DNA of 59,956 bases from Cercophora sp. LCS_1 (GCA_036250225.1 JAPZLL010000078.1:1-59956), one strand, 5' to 3'. Counted from the first letter of the stretch, positions 21,201 through 33,818 are shown. Numbers and translations: made by a program. The notes: generated from the sequence alone by a model not told the origin.

Positions 21201-23276
21201 CCTTGCGGCCATCGTCGGTTGGCATGATCTCGGCTCCAGGAATATCGTGCGGGCAGAGGCAGCATGGCGGTTCGACGTGAGACTTGGGGCGGACGCGAAC
21301 CTTCTTGACCCTAACCTTGCCATCATCACCCAGAGCCCGTTTCCGCTTCTTACCCGGTGCCTTGATTCTGACGGTATGGCTGGAGGGCGGACTGGGAAGT
21401 CCAGTTTCATTGTCGTCATCGTCATCGTCCTCTTCCTCCTCCTCATCTTCGGTGATCTCATACTCCGTCTCTTCTCCTCGCAGCTTTCGCTCGATCTCGT
21501 AGACGTCCACCCACACACTGTCCTGCGCTTGCGCGCACTGACACTTCTTAGCAATCTTTCCCATTGGCAACCAACTATCCAGGGCAAAGTTGACTGCTTC
21601 GGCGCAATTGTATCCGAGGTTGTAACCAGAGTGGTAGCCGTAGGGGTACGTGACGACAAACTCACCCGGATACGACACGCACTTGTTGACCGTGATGTTG
21701 TACTGCTGTTTGAGGTGAGTCGGAGAGATGAGAAACCCCTTGTGCCGAAGGAACTGATCGCATGCCCTGGCATCGGTTGGCCAGATGTTCTTCATTGCAG
21801 CCTCAAATCGTCTGGCATCGGCCTGAGAGATGCTGTACCACTGCTTCGGTGCGCCAAAATGAAGATAGTTGATGCTGTAAAGATCAACGTCCTCTAAATG
21901 CCAAGCAAATGTTGCCTTCCACATTCCCAGGTAGAGATATGCCGTGTTGACACCGGGGACCTTGGCTCCCAGCACATCGAGAAGGTTGGGCAACTTGTTG
22001 AGATTCCAGAGCTCGGTAGATTCGTGGAACAGAGTCCCCAGAAGATCGGCGCCGTATAGTGGAGGCGCGTAGGTGAGTGTCTTCCAGTATATGCGTTCCA
22101 GCTCCTCGCAACGTTCCGCAGTGAAATCGGAAACGTCCATCTGGTAGTCAAAGTCTTTGAAGGCTTCCTCGTCAATCCTCACTGACCCTTCACGGCGAAC
22201 GTACTTCCTGCGAGCGGAGACGGACTGTGTCTTGGGCTTAGATTGCCTCGAGAATCCGCCCATCCTGCGCACCACGGGCACGTCGTCTTCCTCGCATTCA
22301 TCTGGCTCGTTCTCGCCGGGATCCTGCTCGACCGACTGGACCACCTCTTGTTTCACCTCCTCCTTTTCTTTCTCCTCTGTTTCGGGTGGCGGCGACACGG
22401 GTGTCATGGGCCGCTCCTCAGGTTCAGCCGTCTCCTCCTTGGCCGCCCTCATGGAAGCACGCGCCGGTCGACCTCTCTTCTTCTTGGCCGGAGCGGAGGA
22501 CTTCGAAGCACTCGACGGCGCCGCGGCGCGGGTGGATCGGACGGGCTTGTGCTTCTCGGCATTTGCGCGTCGCTCGCCTCGTCTCGCAGGGGGCTGGTGT
22601 TCACTCTGCTCGCAAAGCTGTCTCCACTGAGGAAGGTTGTAGGAGCGCTGGTGGAGGATGTTGACTTGGCGGTAGGTTCCGTTGGAACCCATAATTTCCT
22701 GCTTGATCGGCTCCCTGACGCGGACCTGCTTGATGAGATCGTCGTACGGCGGCAACGAGTCCTTCCACTCTTGGGGCGGGATGATTTTGATGATGCCAGA
22801 TTTCATGCCATATTTGTCGACCTTACCCATCTGTATCCCTACGTTAGCAAGGCGGGCGCGCATAGCACAACCTGCGCCAAAACGGAAAAACCTACAAATA
22901 TCTTGAAGTCGCGAAACTGCTTCATCGTCGGGCGGAACACGGGGACGGTGCCGGACCAATGGTCGGGAAGCACTTCGCCAATGTCCTCGGGCTCCTCCTC
23001 GATCTTATCCTTTGGCTCCGGGTCGGCCTCGGCCTCAACGGCCGGGGCGGGAACGGGGGCGCCGGCGCCATCGAGCCTGCCAGCGAGTTTGTCGGCGACT
23101 TCGTCGAGGTCACTAAGCTCCGAGTCGCTACCGTCAAGGTTCATCGCATTGTTGCTGTCGGGTGGCGAGTGCAGACCAGTGGGCTTGGAGCCCCTGGCGT
23201 TGGCGGGCTGCTGCTCGATGACATCCGTGACGATTGTCGCCTCAGGCGCCGCAGCGCCAATCGCTTCGGTGGACAT
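18225..23276 (-). CDS. KDM4/Rph1-type JmjC histone demethylase
   Basis: Exons 22896-23276, 19475-22830 and 18225-19428 close to 1,646 aa. JmjN lies at about 105-150 and is split by the first intron. JmjC has the Fe(II) triad H438, E440 (WHLED) and H527 (GYHSGYN), plus the CQC pair (557/559) expected of the KDM4 zinc site. An acidic stretch leads to an extended PHD zinc module (about 640-740) with CCLCPHDIPGAE, HRMCALYLPE and CFQCSQKKC. A long Gln/Pro-rich tail follows. This JmjN-JmjC-ePHD order matches filamentous-fungal KdmA, an Fe(II)/2-oxoglutarate enzyme for histone H3 K36/K9 trimethyl marks. Nuclear action is inferred. The second intron uses branch GCTAAC, six bases before its acceptor. 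Confidence 0.9.
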
Positions 23277-24349
23277 GATACCGGATGCTACATGCGTCCG
23301 AATTTTCGCGGCGGAAACGGCGTTGGGCAATCGAGCAGACGTCGTTGAAAAAGAGCGGGTCCTCCTGCTATCACAGACGACAGAAGGGTTGCGCCTAGGC
23401 GCCGTCGCAAGTGCCGATTGCGAGTGCGGAAAATGGGCAATCTGAAGGCGGCCTGGGTCTGACAACTTGGGGGTTCGTGGTTTCGATGACTGGCAGGCGG
23501 GGGGTTGGGGGGAGACGGGGTGTCTGGTTTGCTCGCCGACGGCGTAGTGTTCGCCTGTGGGTCGATTTGCCAGGAATCTGGGCTGATCGATCAAATATGC
23601 CCGTGAGCCAAAAGAGGGAAGGCCACTAAACGCGCTAGCCGGTTCCTTCTGCTAGCGGTCGCAGTGCAATGCTGCAGCGCTCTTGCTCCCTGAGCGAATT
23701 TTATTTTTGGTGGGGCCGTTGGTCACTTGGGATTCGAATCTTGTCGAGACTTGGGACCAAAGTTTTTTCAGCTCCCCCGATATCTTTGGGAAGTGGGCGT
23801 CGCACAGCTTGCGGCGCCAGTCAGGCTCGATCGTGCCCCTCTCGTCGGGTTCCTGAATGGGCGCTGTGCGGGAAATGGCGACCAAGCACAGACAGCGATG
23901 CAGCAAAGTCAAAATGCGTCTAGCTCGCCACAAAGCTATGCCTCTTTGGGCAGAGATGAAATTTCTGGCCTGCGCCACGTGACTGTCTCAAAGTCAGGCA
24001 AAACCCCGGCTAAACAGGTTGCTCCCTGACCTCTCGGCTTGTCGATTTCTAACGTCATTGCATGATCCTGGCGCACTGAAATTCTCCGAAGATGGGTTTT
24101 GAGGCGGTGAGATAGTATCCTCGGGAGCCAAGGCAACATTGAGGAGTCTGGAAACAGCAAGCCCCCTCCGTTAACATGCATGGAAGATGCAGCACGAACA
24201 CCAGCCGAGAATCCGAATATAGTTGCAAGTTCCATCCTTCATTATCCTATGTCATAACCATTATCATGCCCGATCATCACCCACGAATACCTTAATTAGA
24301 TGACAAGAAGGTAAACAAGAATACAAGTTCCAGAGAGAAATGCAGTCTA
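23277..24349. other. Intergenic, 5' region of the demethylase gene
   Basis: About 1.07 kb between two minus-strand genes. It holds the demethylase promoter and leader and the 3' flank of the phosphatase gene. No additional gene is supported. Confidence 0.5.
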
Positions 24350-26284
24350 TCACTGCACATGCAAATGCGCCGCCCCCAAGCCGACCATCTCAAACAACAC
24401 CAGAATCAAGTCAACCGCCAGCCATGCAATGCCTAAAAGCACGTTAGTAACCCATTCAAAGCCCAAAAGGTCCAACCCTACCTGTGTAGACCACCAACTT
24501 GGTCACCACCTCAACATCATACCGGACTCTCGGCTTGACCAACATTTCGAACATCTCCTTCTCACCCAACTCATCCCCACCCTCCCTGCTTTCTACAGGC
24601 TCCTCCTTCATTGTTCGTCCCAACTGGCCACCCTGCACACCGGATGCAACACCAGTACTCTCCTCACCAGACACCGCGTCTTCCCCGGCATCGGCTGCTT
24701 TCTCCAACAACCCATTCAAACTCCTCTTGCTCCTCAGACCAGCCTCACTCTCTAGACTCTCCCTCCTCTTTCTCTCGCGATATGCCAAAGTCTCATACGC
24801 ATCTGCGGCACTCTGCGGCCCAATACTGACCGCCCTTCCCCTACCCCGAATACTCTTGACCAGCTTGGGGAAATCGCTCACATTCGGCAACACATTGTCA
24901 TCTCTAACATGGAGCGGCACATCTTTATACTCGGTGGCCGGCACAAAGAACCGCCTGGGCAAGGACAAACCATGCGTCTCAATAACGCGGAAAAGATGCG
25001 GCAAGAACTTCAACAGCGTTGGCTTCATAATCTCCCTCCACGCAAAGATAACCAAGACACCGAAAACCACCCTCGCCGTTGCCAGTTTCCAACCCAGCAG
25101 CTGGAGATCAAACACCTTCCCTGGTCCACTGTACATGAACGCCCATGGTGATCGTGATAACCGCCATGTTCCGCACTCGATGCCGATCACGACACCCGCA
25201 AAGGCAACGCTGTCGTCGAAGCAGGGACAGTCATCTGCTGGTTCGGGGTGGACGCGCACGAGGGCGATAATGAAGAGGGCCACGAGAAGAGGAGCTACGT
25301 AGGTGCTTGAATAAAGCCACGACTCGAACTGAGGCGCGTAGTAGAACTCGACGAGGGAGATGGCGGCGCCCATGAGGGAACCGATGATAACGTCGAGAAA
25401 GCCGTGCATGCCGCAGTAGAGACGGCCAAAGACGATAGAGAGGGTGTAGAAGTAGGCGAGACCTTCGAGGGCGAGGGTGATGGTGGGTGTGAAGGTGTTA
25501 CTTTCACTGCGGAGGATGAGGATGGCGTAGAGGGCGACCGAGACGGCGTTGGCCGAGTGGGTGGACGGGAAGCCGTATTCGAGAGCGGCGGAGCCGGACA
25601 TAGTGATTCTTTGAAGAGGCGGAGAGAGAGGACGAGGGAGGGAGCACATGTCTTTTATGAAGCCGGTGAAGAAGACACCGCATGCAAGGATACGGACGAG
25701 GCTAGCAGTTTGTTAGCCTGACCTGGTGTAAATGGTGTTGGTGGACGTACCCCCTTCCAAAGTCGTTAAAGCCGCACCAGAAGAGGATGGGCAGTCCAAC
25801 CATAAAGAATGTGTGTGTACCGAGATTCGCCGTTATAGCAAAATAGCTGTCAAGCGCCGGTGTGCGCACCTTGCTCTGGATACTCGCCAAGTAGGGCGTC
25901 TCCCACCGCACCAGCGGGAGGAGGCGCTGTCGCAACGTATACCGCCATTGTGGAAGGGCTCGTCGGTCTGTTTACCCCCTATCAGCCAAAACAATACCGC
26001 CAGAGCATAATGTTTGCGCCCGAAACGAAACCCGCTGAAACAGGAGAGAAAGAAGCCAGCGCCGGGTGCCCTCAAGGTCCCACGCGACCAGTTTTCTTCC
26101 GTCTCTGCTGGGCCGGACTCGGCCGGATTCGACAAATAAGGAGCGCAAACATACAATGATGCAAGCTCCTCAAACCAGCGTCCACAACGCCATTCTCCTT
26201 ATCGCCCTTTGTCTCCGTTGTGCTCGGCGTCGCGGGTTCGGGGCGCTCTAAGCCGAGGCTAGAGCTGTGCCCTGTCGAGTTCAT
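24350..26284 (-). CDS. LCB3: Sphingoid long-chain-base-1-phosphate phosphatase
   Basis: Four exons (26155-26284, 25751-25967, 24482-25701, 24350-24432) close to 549 aa. The start gives MNSTGHSSSLG; a 187-bp first intron then joins DAGLRSLHHY to RRALPQWRYTLRQRLLP, as in the family. All three PAP2 phosphatase motifs are present: KDMCSLPRP, PSTHSAN and GRLYCGMHGFLD. Multiple membrane helices surround them, and the last exon supplies the final hydrophobic helix ending HLHVQ. The enzyme removes phosphate from dihydrosphingosine and phytosphingosine 1-phosphates in the ER and balances ceramide synthesis. It is shared head-to-head with the reductase gene. A Ser/Arg-rich loop before the last helix may be phosphorylated. 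Confidence 0.9.
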
Positions 26285-26727
26285 CGAAAGGGGGGTTGTT
26301 TATCGCGTCAAATCGGCGGCCTTATCGCATGGATCTCGTGGGGCGGCGCGGCGTAGCGGCTTCGTCTCGGTGGTTGTCTGCAAGTGCAGAGCCCGGATTG
26401 CGCGATTGAGGAGAAAACTTTGCCGTCACAAGCATCGACGACGTTCAATCCTACATCAGATGCAAATTGGCAGTTCACCGAGGGTTGGGAGCCGCATGCG
26501 CCAAGGCGTCGACTTAGCGATGTCCAAGGGTTTGGAGGACCCAAAATTTGCTTGGCGGGTCCTATCGATTGCGAATCAGCACCGATAACCCCTGGAACCA
26601 AATGCTGAATGTGATCTCATCGTCCGCCAACCAACCACCAAACCGGCTCTCATGCTTGTGAATTCTTAGCTGGAATTTGGCGGCACTGCATCACGATCAT
26701 CCAAAACTAAGCCCAATAATAATCACA
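26285..26727. promoter_or_regulatory. Divergent promoter LCB3 / OAR1
   Basis: These 443 bp separate the start codons of the phosphatase (minus) and the reductase (plus). There is no clear TATA box on either side. No coding potential is evident. Confidence 0.55.
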
Positions 26728-27867
26728 ATGGCCGGCCCGGCCCTCAAAAAACTCACCGGGCGCGTCGTTGCCGTAACGGGGGCCGCAGGAGACATTGGCT
26801 TCCATATCGCAAAGCGCCTTGCGTCCGAAGATGCAACCGTGATTTTACTGGGCCGGAAGATCCCTGAACTCCAGTCCAACGTCCACAAGATCAAGGAAAC
26901 AACCGGGAATGAAGCTCATTACATGCACCTGGATGTTACAAACGCACAACACTGGAGGGATCTGGCACGCGAACAAGTCAGGATCCCTCTCTCATATTAC
27001 CTCCAATTATACCGACTAACGCTATCCCCACCAGCCCAAGATCCAGTATCTCGTCAACTGCGCCGGCATATCCCAGACAGACCTACTTCCCAAGACATCA
27101 CCCGATGGGATCCAGACCGTTCTCAGGACCAATCTTGAGGGTGCCATCCTCGGGTCCAAATTCATCGGTCGTAACATGATTCAGCGGTTGCGTGGCACCG
27201 ATGAATCGGGACAAAGCCAAGTAGTGGATAAGTGCATTGTCAATGTTTCTAGCTTACTTGCACGAAAAGGTGTTGCGGGAGCGGCTGTTTACGCCGCTTC
27301 CAAGGCTGGGCTTATTGGTATGCCACCTCCTCAAACGCTTACAGAGGACCTGTTTTTGACAGATCACAGGCTTGACAACGTCGCTCGCTGTTGAGTACGC
27401 ACGGTGGGGTATCAGGTCCAATGTGGTTCTACCCGGCTACATCGCGACAAAAATGACGAGTAGTAAGTGTGCCTGCCCCTATCGTGGCTCTTACCTCTGC
27501 TCCCGATCACCCAAACCCTCAATATGTGAACGAGGTCCAGTTCTCCCTCATCATGTCCAAGTGCCACCATCCGTAGGATGCCCCCCCTAACGCCGCAGAA
27601 GAGAACTTGTTCTCGCCGTTCTTTGGTCGGCCTTACCAGCACCCCCCACACACCCCCAACGATATTCGTACAATTGTGGGGTATGTCGCTAACAATACAT
27701 GCCATCCTCTTCCAGACGTTGGAGCTGCCGACGAGCTGGTGTCACAGATCCCCGCTGGGCGTTTCGGGAAGCCTGAAGAGGTGGCTGACGCCGTCTCGTT
27801 TCTCATCAACAATCAGTACGCGAACAACTGCATACTGAACCTTGATGGTGGCTTGAGTGCCAGATGA
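26728..27867 (+). CDS. OAR1: 3-oxoacyl-[ACP] reductase, SDR family
   Basis: Four exons (26728-26976, 27035-27317, 27370-27462, 27716-27867) close to 258 aa. Rossmann nucleotide motif TGAAGDIG (17-24), NCAG (91-94), catalytic Ser at about 155, Tyr169 and Lys173 (YAASK) are all in place. PGYIATKM, GRFGKPEEVA and LNLDGGLSA complete the FabG-like pattern. The enzyme reduces 3-oxoacyl-ACP with NADPH; in fungi the Oar1 member serves mitochondrial type II fatty-acid (lipoate-precursor) synthesis. No obvious targeting peptide is visible, so the location is inferred. The third intron is long (253 bp) and carries an open frame starting at 27578 that does not splice in frame. Its stop lies 40 bp from the UBA2 stop. 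Confidence 0.8.
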
Positions 27868-27907
27868 TGAAGGACGGCGCCACGGTCCCGCAAGCGCAGG
27901 TGCCAGT

Positions 27908-30199
27908 TTAGTCAATGACAATGGCACCGCCGATGTTGGCAGCATCATCCAGAATGACGATATCATCGCCATCGGCAACGACGGTTTTGGCCTTTTTGGC
28001 CGACGGCTCAGCATTATCGTCCGGCTTGGACCGCTTGGCCGGCAGCAAAGACCGCGTCTCGTCACCAGTAAGATCTTGTTGGGCTGGGGCAGCGGCGTGC
28101 CCGTTTGTATGGGGTGGCGAATCAGCCTGGGTCTCCTCTTGCTTGGGCTTCTTAGGAATCTTCAAGCCATCCGCTGAGGTGCCCTTAATAGGTTTCTCTG
28201 CCAAAGGCTCCTTCCTATGCAACAGAGTCAGTAATATGCGTGTGAGTCCTGCTTCAAGTGGCTTACGCTTCTTGGATGGCCACCAGGACGTTCACAAGAG
28301 GCTCGTCGTCATCTTCATCTGTGATCGTCAAAAACGAATCCGGCTTGATCCCTGTATAATAAGTTAGTACCAGCATCTCGACCCCAACAAAATGGGAGCT
28401 TGTCCTTACCTAGCTCAATGAGCTTCTTGTCCAAGTTATCGGTCTCATCCGGGTCATATAGAATCCCAATCTCATTGGCGACCGAGATCTCCTTGTCACC
28501 ATACCCCAGCTCCAGCCTCAAGAAGTCCGCAACAAGATCGTTGAGGGTCGCTCGCGACAGGTCGACATAGACGCGAGTTTGGAAAACGCCACAGACAGGA
28601 CAATCGGGCCTCGGTTTCCTCGGATTATCCGATGCTAGGAGACGAGCCGGGGCAAACGGCGTTAGGAAGACTTCTTTCGCCTTGTCATATTCACCAGCGA
28701 GCACCTTGAAGGACTCCAAAACGCAGAGCCCCGCCACGATAGCATTTGTCGTCGCAATGGCTGGGATGATGTTGCCAGCCATTTGCTTGATATCGAACTT
28801 CGACTTGCGGTCAATGCCGAAGAGCGTCGATCGGATGTTGGCACTGGCTGCTACAAAGTCCAGCGTATCCTCATCGTCTTTGTCGAAGGTGATGACAGCG
28901 TCCTCCTGGGCGGCCTTCGTGTCGAGAACGCGCTTGCTCAGCCGCTTCAGACTGTCATTGAACACTGTCACGTTCTCCTCCAGCGACCAAACCTTTTGCG
29001 CACCTTTCAGGACGGTGTCTTTATCCAAGGCAGCAGCTGTCTCCATCAGGACGTCATAGTCCAAGGGCTCTGGGGGCTTGCGGGTCTTCCACATATCCTC
29101 CATCGAGCGCAGGCGGACAATATCTGTGTTGAACACCTTGTTGAAGAGCATCTTAGCGAACTCGTCGGTGCCAACTGACTCCCTAATCTTCCTCAGAGCG
29201 GCCGACTCCCGCTTGAGCTCCTCAATTTCCTGCGCATTGTCGCTATCCGCTGTGTGATCGAAGGCCGACTCGTCCTCGCTTACACCGAATATCTCGTTCA
29301 AGAGATAGCTCTTTCCCCAGACGATGCAGTGGATCGGTTGACTCGGCGTGCTGCGGATTGTGCAGACGGGGAACGACTTGGGTGTCTCTTTTGGTGCGCA
29401 ATCGTAGCAGGCAGTGACGCCCTTCTTGATTACTTGGACCTGGCCGTTGAAGCCAGTCGTACCGCTCTCGATCAGAGGAACATCGGCAGCCAGGCACATC
29501 TTGTTGACATGCCGCCGAGCATCGAGGTTGTCGAGTGCGTTGAAGACAAGAGTGAACCCTGCGAACCAGTCGATGTTAAACTCGGCATCCTTGATATTGC
29601 CATGGTGAGCAACAATCTTGACATTGGGGTTGAAGCGCTGAGCTACTTCGGTCGCAACCTGCATTGATTATTCTGTCAGCTTCTCCATTGCGCATGATGC
29701 GCCGAAGGGTCCAAAGGTCCAAGGGTTGTCGTACCAGCGCCTTGGACTTCTTGATGTGCTCGTGTCGGAACAGGAATTGTCGATTTAGGTTGCTCAAGTC
29801 GATGGTGTCTAGATCAACGACATGTGTCTCGCCAAAGCCTGTAAGTACCAAGTTTTTCAAGAGCTCGCAACCGATGCCGCCCGCGCCGACCATAAGCACT
29901 CGAGCCTGTTGAGTATTAGTTAGCAAGAGCAGAGAAAGCAGGAATATTTATTGGAAGTACGGTGGGCCAATTGCTGGGCGTGTAGCAGGAGAGTGAGGCG
30001 GGGTGGTGCAAAGGGGTGGTACTGTCTGGCGACTCGGAAAGCCTGCCCTCGAGGAAGGCAGGCAAAGGGTCAAACCAACCTGCTTAACTCGCGCGTTGAG
30101 AGTGCGACCAAGGGATTGCGCATTTGAAGTGTCTCTGGTCAGCGCGGGTAAGGGAACCGGCACCACCATGGGTGCTGTGCCATTCACGACTTGCTCCAT
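27908..30199 (-). CDS. UBA2: SUMO-activating enzyme subunit Uba2 (E1)
   Basis: Five exons (30080-30199, 29735-29905, 28410-29658, 28267-28351, 27908-28214) close to 643 aa. The adenylation domain has GAGGIG (47-52) and the NRQFLFR stretch. The catalytic cysteine lies in VCTIRSTPSQPIHCIVW, as in yeast and human Uba2, between the zinc pairs CYDC and CPVC. The ubiquitin-like domain follows, and a lysine-rich tail (PAKRSKPDD, KKAK) probably imports it into the nucleus. With Aos1 it adenylates SUMO, forms the thioester and passes it to Ubc9. The protein is complete. It is divergent from the queuosine gene and convergent with the reductase. Confidence 0.95.
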
Positions 30200-30938
30200 G
30201 GTGTAAATTGCGGGAACTGGGCCGGTGCGGTGCGTGGAGAGAACGCGACGTTTTGGAGAGTGCAGAGGAAAAAGATGCGCCACTGCGCTGGCGAGGGGTT
30301 GAAAAAACAGAGGATTTGGGAGGAGGGCAGTCAAAGCCTGTGGACGAACGTCCGCGCCGGGTGGGAAAGGGAAAATTCCATCCAAGCTCAAATCCAAGCC
30401 TGCTGCATCATCACCGCGACAGCTTCAGCAGGCAAGCGCGCTAATCGTTCCAAGGTTGGCGCATGGCCCAAGCTTATGGAGCCGCAGAATTCGGCAACAC
30501 GATTGGTCGCCTTGTTCCAAGCAAGCCCAGCGGACCAGGGCGGCCAGCTGAAAGGCGTGCTTGGGAGCTTCAAAGATCCAAATGTTTGCCGAAATGCAGA
30601 TGAAAGTGCAGTCAGAGATAGAAGGAGGGGCTCTGCTTTGAGCTCTTTTAAATAAATATTGCAGGTAGAATACGTTCTGCACGAAGAATGCCAGGCTAAA
30701 ACTTAGGCAAGCTTGACGTTTGCCTCTCCCGCCGAACCCCTGGAACTTGTCACCGCATCCGCATTTCCTTGGCGCCCGGTGATCTCTTCACCCTCCTTCC
30801 CCGCCAAAGGCAGATATCAGCGAGATCAGCTCTCACACCCCTCGTCTCCCCTACCCAACTTGCACCAAAAGGACTCTTCCCTCCAGTCAAAGTTTGCCAA
30901 GCGAGGAGCCCAAAGTCAAAAACACATCGATTGTCGCA
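30200..30938. promoter_or_regulatory. Divergent promoter UBA2 / QNG1
   Basis: About 740 bp between two start codons on opposite strands. A TTTAAATAAATATT stretch near 30648-30660 could be a TATA-type element for the plus-strand gene. No gene is seen inside. Confidence 0.5.
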
Positions 30939-32288
30939 ATGTCAGACGACGAGCCCGACCTCGAGCTCCTTGCTCTCCTGAGGCAGCACCTCCAGGGGAA
31001 ACTCAACATCAGCGAGGAGCCCGAGACAGGGGTCCTCGAAAGCGCAGAATATGTCTACGACAACTCCATCGACGTCGCGCTAGACATGCGGTCCTGCAAG
31101 AACGCTGCGGCCGCCATCCACTCGCAGATGCAGCAAAAAGAGTACACGCCCGCTACTTGGTCTTCCCATGAGCTCCATCCCAAGACTAAAGACGACGCTA
31201 CCGTCGCTTTCATCTTCACCATGGATCTCCTCAACTTTTCGTTTTGGTCCGAAAAGGACGAGGCTCAGCGATTTGCCATTTCGTACCGCGACAAGCGCTG
31301 GACGGGTTATTGGAGTTTGGTTGCAACCATCCAGAGAGCATTGGATGAAGGTGAGTTTGTTCTGACTAAAATTATGGGTGCAGATATGTTGTCAAGTGGT
31401 CAACAATATCTCTACCCTTCGTGTGCACATGCATGTCTTGCTGTTTGGCCTGGGAACGAGGGTTGATCAAATGCTGCAAAAGGGGTACCCATTACGGACT
31501 CGCATTTCTGGCAGGATGAGGAAGAGTGTACCCTTGAGTCCCTGAGGCACGTCTTTCGGTCCTGCACCGACGAGGAGATTCCGCTACTTGAGGAGCGTTT
31601 GGCTTGCCTACGAGAAGCCGGGACAGTTCTTTATGAGGTATGCACGCGTGCTTTATCGCCAGGTAAAAGGCGAAAAGGCATGGGGTCATCTGACATGCAG
31701 CACAGAAATACGAATGCAGCCCCGTCAATCTCATTGAGGAAGCAAACGGCTCAGCTGCAGCACTTGTCAACCTCCTGGCCAAGGATTTCAAGTGTTTCCG
31801 GGATGAGCACCGCTTTGAAGGGCGGCGCAAACCGATTCGCCTCCTCAAACGGGCTCAGATTTTTGTTGCCGATATATGGGCCTGTTTTGAGGGCAGGGGG
31901 TATGGCGAGTTTCGCGACATTGACAAGATCACCATGTTTGCAGACTACCGCGTCCCACAGATGCTTCACAGTATGGGCTGCTTGAGCTACAGCCCGCCCT
32001 TGGATGTTGCTGTCAGGGCCAAGAAAGAAATCCCACACGGCGGAAGTTGGGAGATGCAACTTAGAGGCGAGTTCAGGATCACCTCAAGCTTGCCCCAAGC
32101 TAACGCTGTGCCCAGGCTGCAGTATATGGTGCATAGAGTTGATCCGAAGGGAAATTAAAAAACAACACCCAGAAGCACAGGTCAACGCCATCTTGATCGA
32201 TTTTTTCCTCTACGACACCATCAAAGAGATAGAATCGGCAGGGCAGGAGAGCATTCCCCACCACCGGACAAGAAGCATATGGTACTAG
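30939..32288 (+). CDS. QNG1: Queuosine salvage protein (DUF2419 family, Qng1)
   Basis: Four exons (30939-31350, 31483-31637, 31706-32066, 32116-32288) close to 366 aa. Family marks are VLESAEYVYDNSIDVALDM near the N-terminus, HPKTKDDATVAFIFTMDLLN, FADYRVPQMLHSMG and CSIWCIELIRREI. The family (human C9orf64/QNG1) releases queuine from queuosine 5'-phosphate for reuse in tRNA wobble modification. Length is normal. The last intron (32067-32115) starts with GC, in AG|GCGAGT, and has branch GCTAAC. It is required: no GT donor keeps the frame. Intron 1 (132 bp) has a GTGAGT donor. Confidence 0.9.
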
Positions 32289-32494
32289 CGAGGCGTAGAT
32301 ACCACACACATTTTTGCCCCTTCCAATACCCCCATCCCATAATGCTGCAAAGTGGCCCATAAACACGCCTTGCTGTTGTTGTTTTTGTCGAAGACGCCCC
32401 TAGCTAGGAGCAAGCTAAACGAGATCCTCCCAAAACGCTAGACACCTTGCATCCATCCCATCATCGTACATCATAGCAAAAGACGCACCCAACC

Positions 32495-33102
32495 TTAATG
32501 AGTGCCAACAGCAGTTGAGTTCATCAGCTCGTCCATGTGAGCTCGCTGCGGCTTGTTCTCCTCCTTCAACAAAACTGCAAGCACCTCGATCGGGGGGTTG
32601 AGGCCAAGCGCCTCTGCACGCTGCCACCGCTTCAACCTCGCCGTACCGATGCAAGGCTGTAACATATTAGCACTGTCCATTCCACCCCAAAAAAATCCCA
32701 CAAGCCACTTACCCCATACTGAGAGCTAACATCAAAGTACCGCAAGATCTTCTCCCCGGTGGTTAACCCCTCGGTGTGCTTGCGATGTGTCGCCCTCGCC
32801 ATCCTCGAAGAGTCAATATTCTTCCAGTACCGCTCAATCGCCGCACTGGTGACCTTCTCCGCCTTGCGCTCTGATTCGCTCTTCTCTACCTCGGGCTCAG
32901 GTGTGACGTCGGGAACCTCCTCCGTTTGCTCGATCTTGGTCGGTTCGGGCTCGGGGATGATCTCCTTGGACAGTGTCGAGGGCTTGGAGATATCCTTGGC
33001 CGACTTGGGGACTTGCTTCGTCACTCTATGATGGAAGCTCAACGTCGACTGTCGGCCGGTTGCTGCGCCGGACTGGCGGCTTGACTTGCGAGTAGCGGGC
33101 AT
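32495..33102 (-). CDS. cdm1: DNA polymerase delta subunit 4 (Cdm1/POLD4)
   Basis: Two exons (32713-33102 and 32495-32656) close to 183 aa. The N-terminus carries the PCNA-binding PIP box QSTLSFHH near residues 17-24. A charged Glu/Pro linker follows. The conserved C-terminal domain reads FDVSSQYG, then across the intron PCIGTARLKRWQRAEALGLN and PPIEVLAVLLKEE, matching the POLD4/Cdm1 family. It is the smallest, non-essential accessory subunit of the lagging-strand polymerase, stabilising the complex and its PCNA contact in the nucleus. It is convergent with the queuosine gene 206 bp away. Confidence 0.9.
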
Positions 33103-33818
33103 GGTGGTGAGTTGCAAGCGCAACGGTTCAGGTGACGTCAGGTAGTGAGAGTCAGAGTGGGTAGGTTTGTTCAGAGCCGTTGTGCAAGGGAACGAATACT
33201 GCCGAGATTCTGCTACAAAGATCTAGAAGAAAAAGGCTGTATCGCAATTGTTGGTCTGGGTTGAATGGCAAGGCCAATCTTTCGGTGAAGGAGGGCGGAA
33301 ATGCGGTGGGCGCCCCGATCCATGCGGCTGTCGCTGGCGGGGCAACCTGGAAAGCGCGAGCAACGCGCCAGGTCAGGTGACCGTGGACAACCCCGTACTA
33401 ACAGACCGTCAGCGGAAATTTGTTGACAACTGTTAGTGAATGAAATCGGCCTCAACTTGAATTCCTCCGGTCGAAAGGAAACAGATGTGACACTTGACAT
33501 CACCAGAAACATGAACTCCAAGCCCTCGAGCCCGGAACCGTGGTAGAGCTAGTTGTTCACAAAGAACCTTGCTAGACACTCATTCCTGAGACTCGTATGG
33601 GATCTCCATGTTGCTACCAACTCTGAGAGTATGCATCGAGAACAAAACCTCCGGTTTCAATCACGCCTGAAAATTGCAGTGCCTATAATGGCAAATGCTT
33701 CCATGCATTTTTTCTAGACCTTTCAGTCCCGGCATCGAATCCCCAAACGCCTCTAACAACCGCGCTGCCTCCTCGGACCAGTCGGGACATAAAGCTGAGC
33801 ACCAGCGGCCGGATCCTC
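33103..33818. other. Intergenic, 5' of POLD4 and 3' of SKI8
   Basis: About 700 bp without a gene, between two minus-strand genes. It must hold the POLD4 promoter. Nothing else is evident. Confidence 0.5.

Noticed and set aside
22243..23445. Plus-strand 400-codon open frame opposite the 5' part of the demethylase gene
   Set aside because: It is the antisense shadow of a conserved JmjN/JmjC coding region and matches no family; high GC and skewed codons keep it open.
24499..25302. Plus-strand 267-codon open frame
   Set aside because: Antisense of the phosphatase exon with all family motifs on the minus strand.
27578..27867. Open frame inside the third intron of OAR1 (FSPFFGRPYQHP)
   Set aside because: Including it needs splice sites that put a stop in frame; joining 27462 to 27716 keeps both frame and family sequence.
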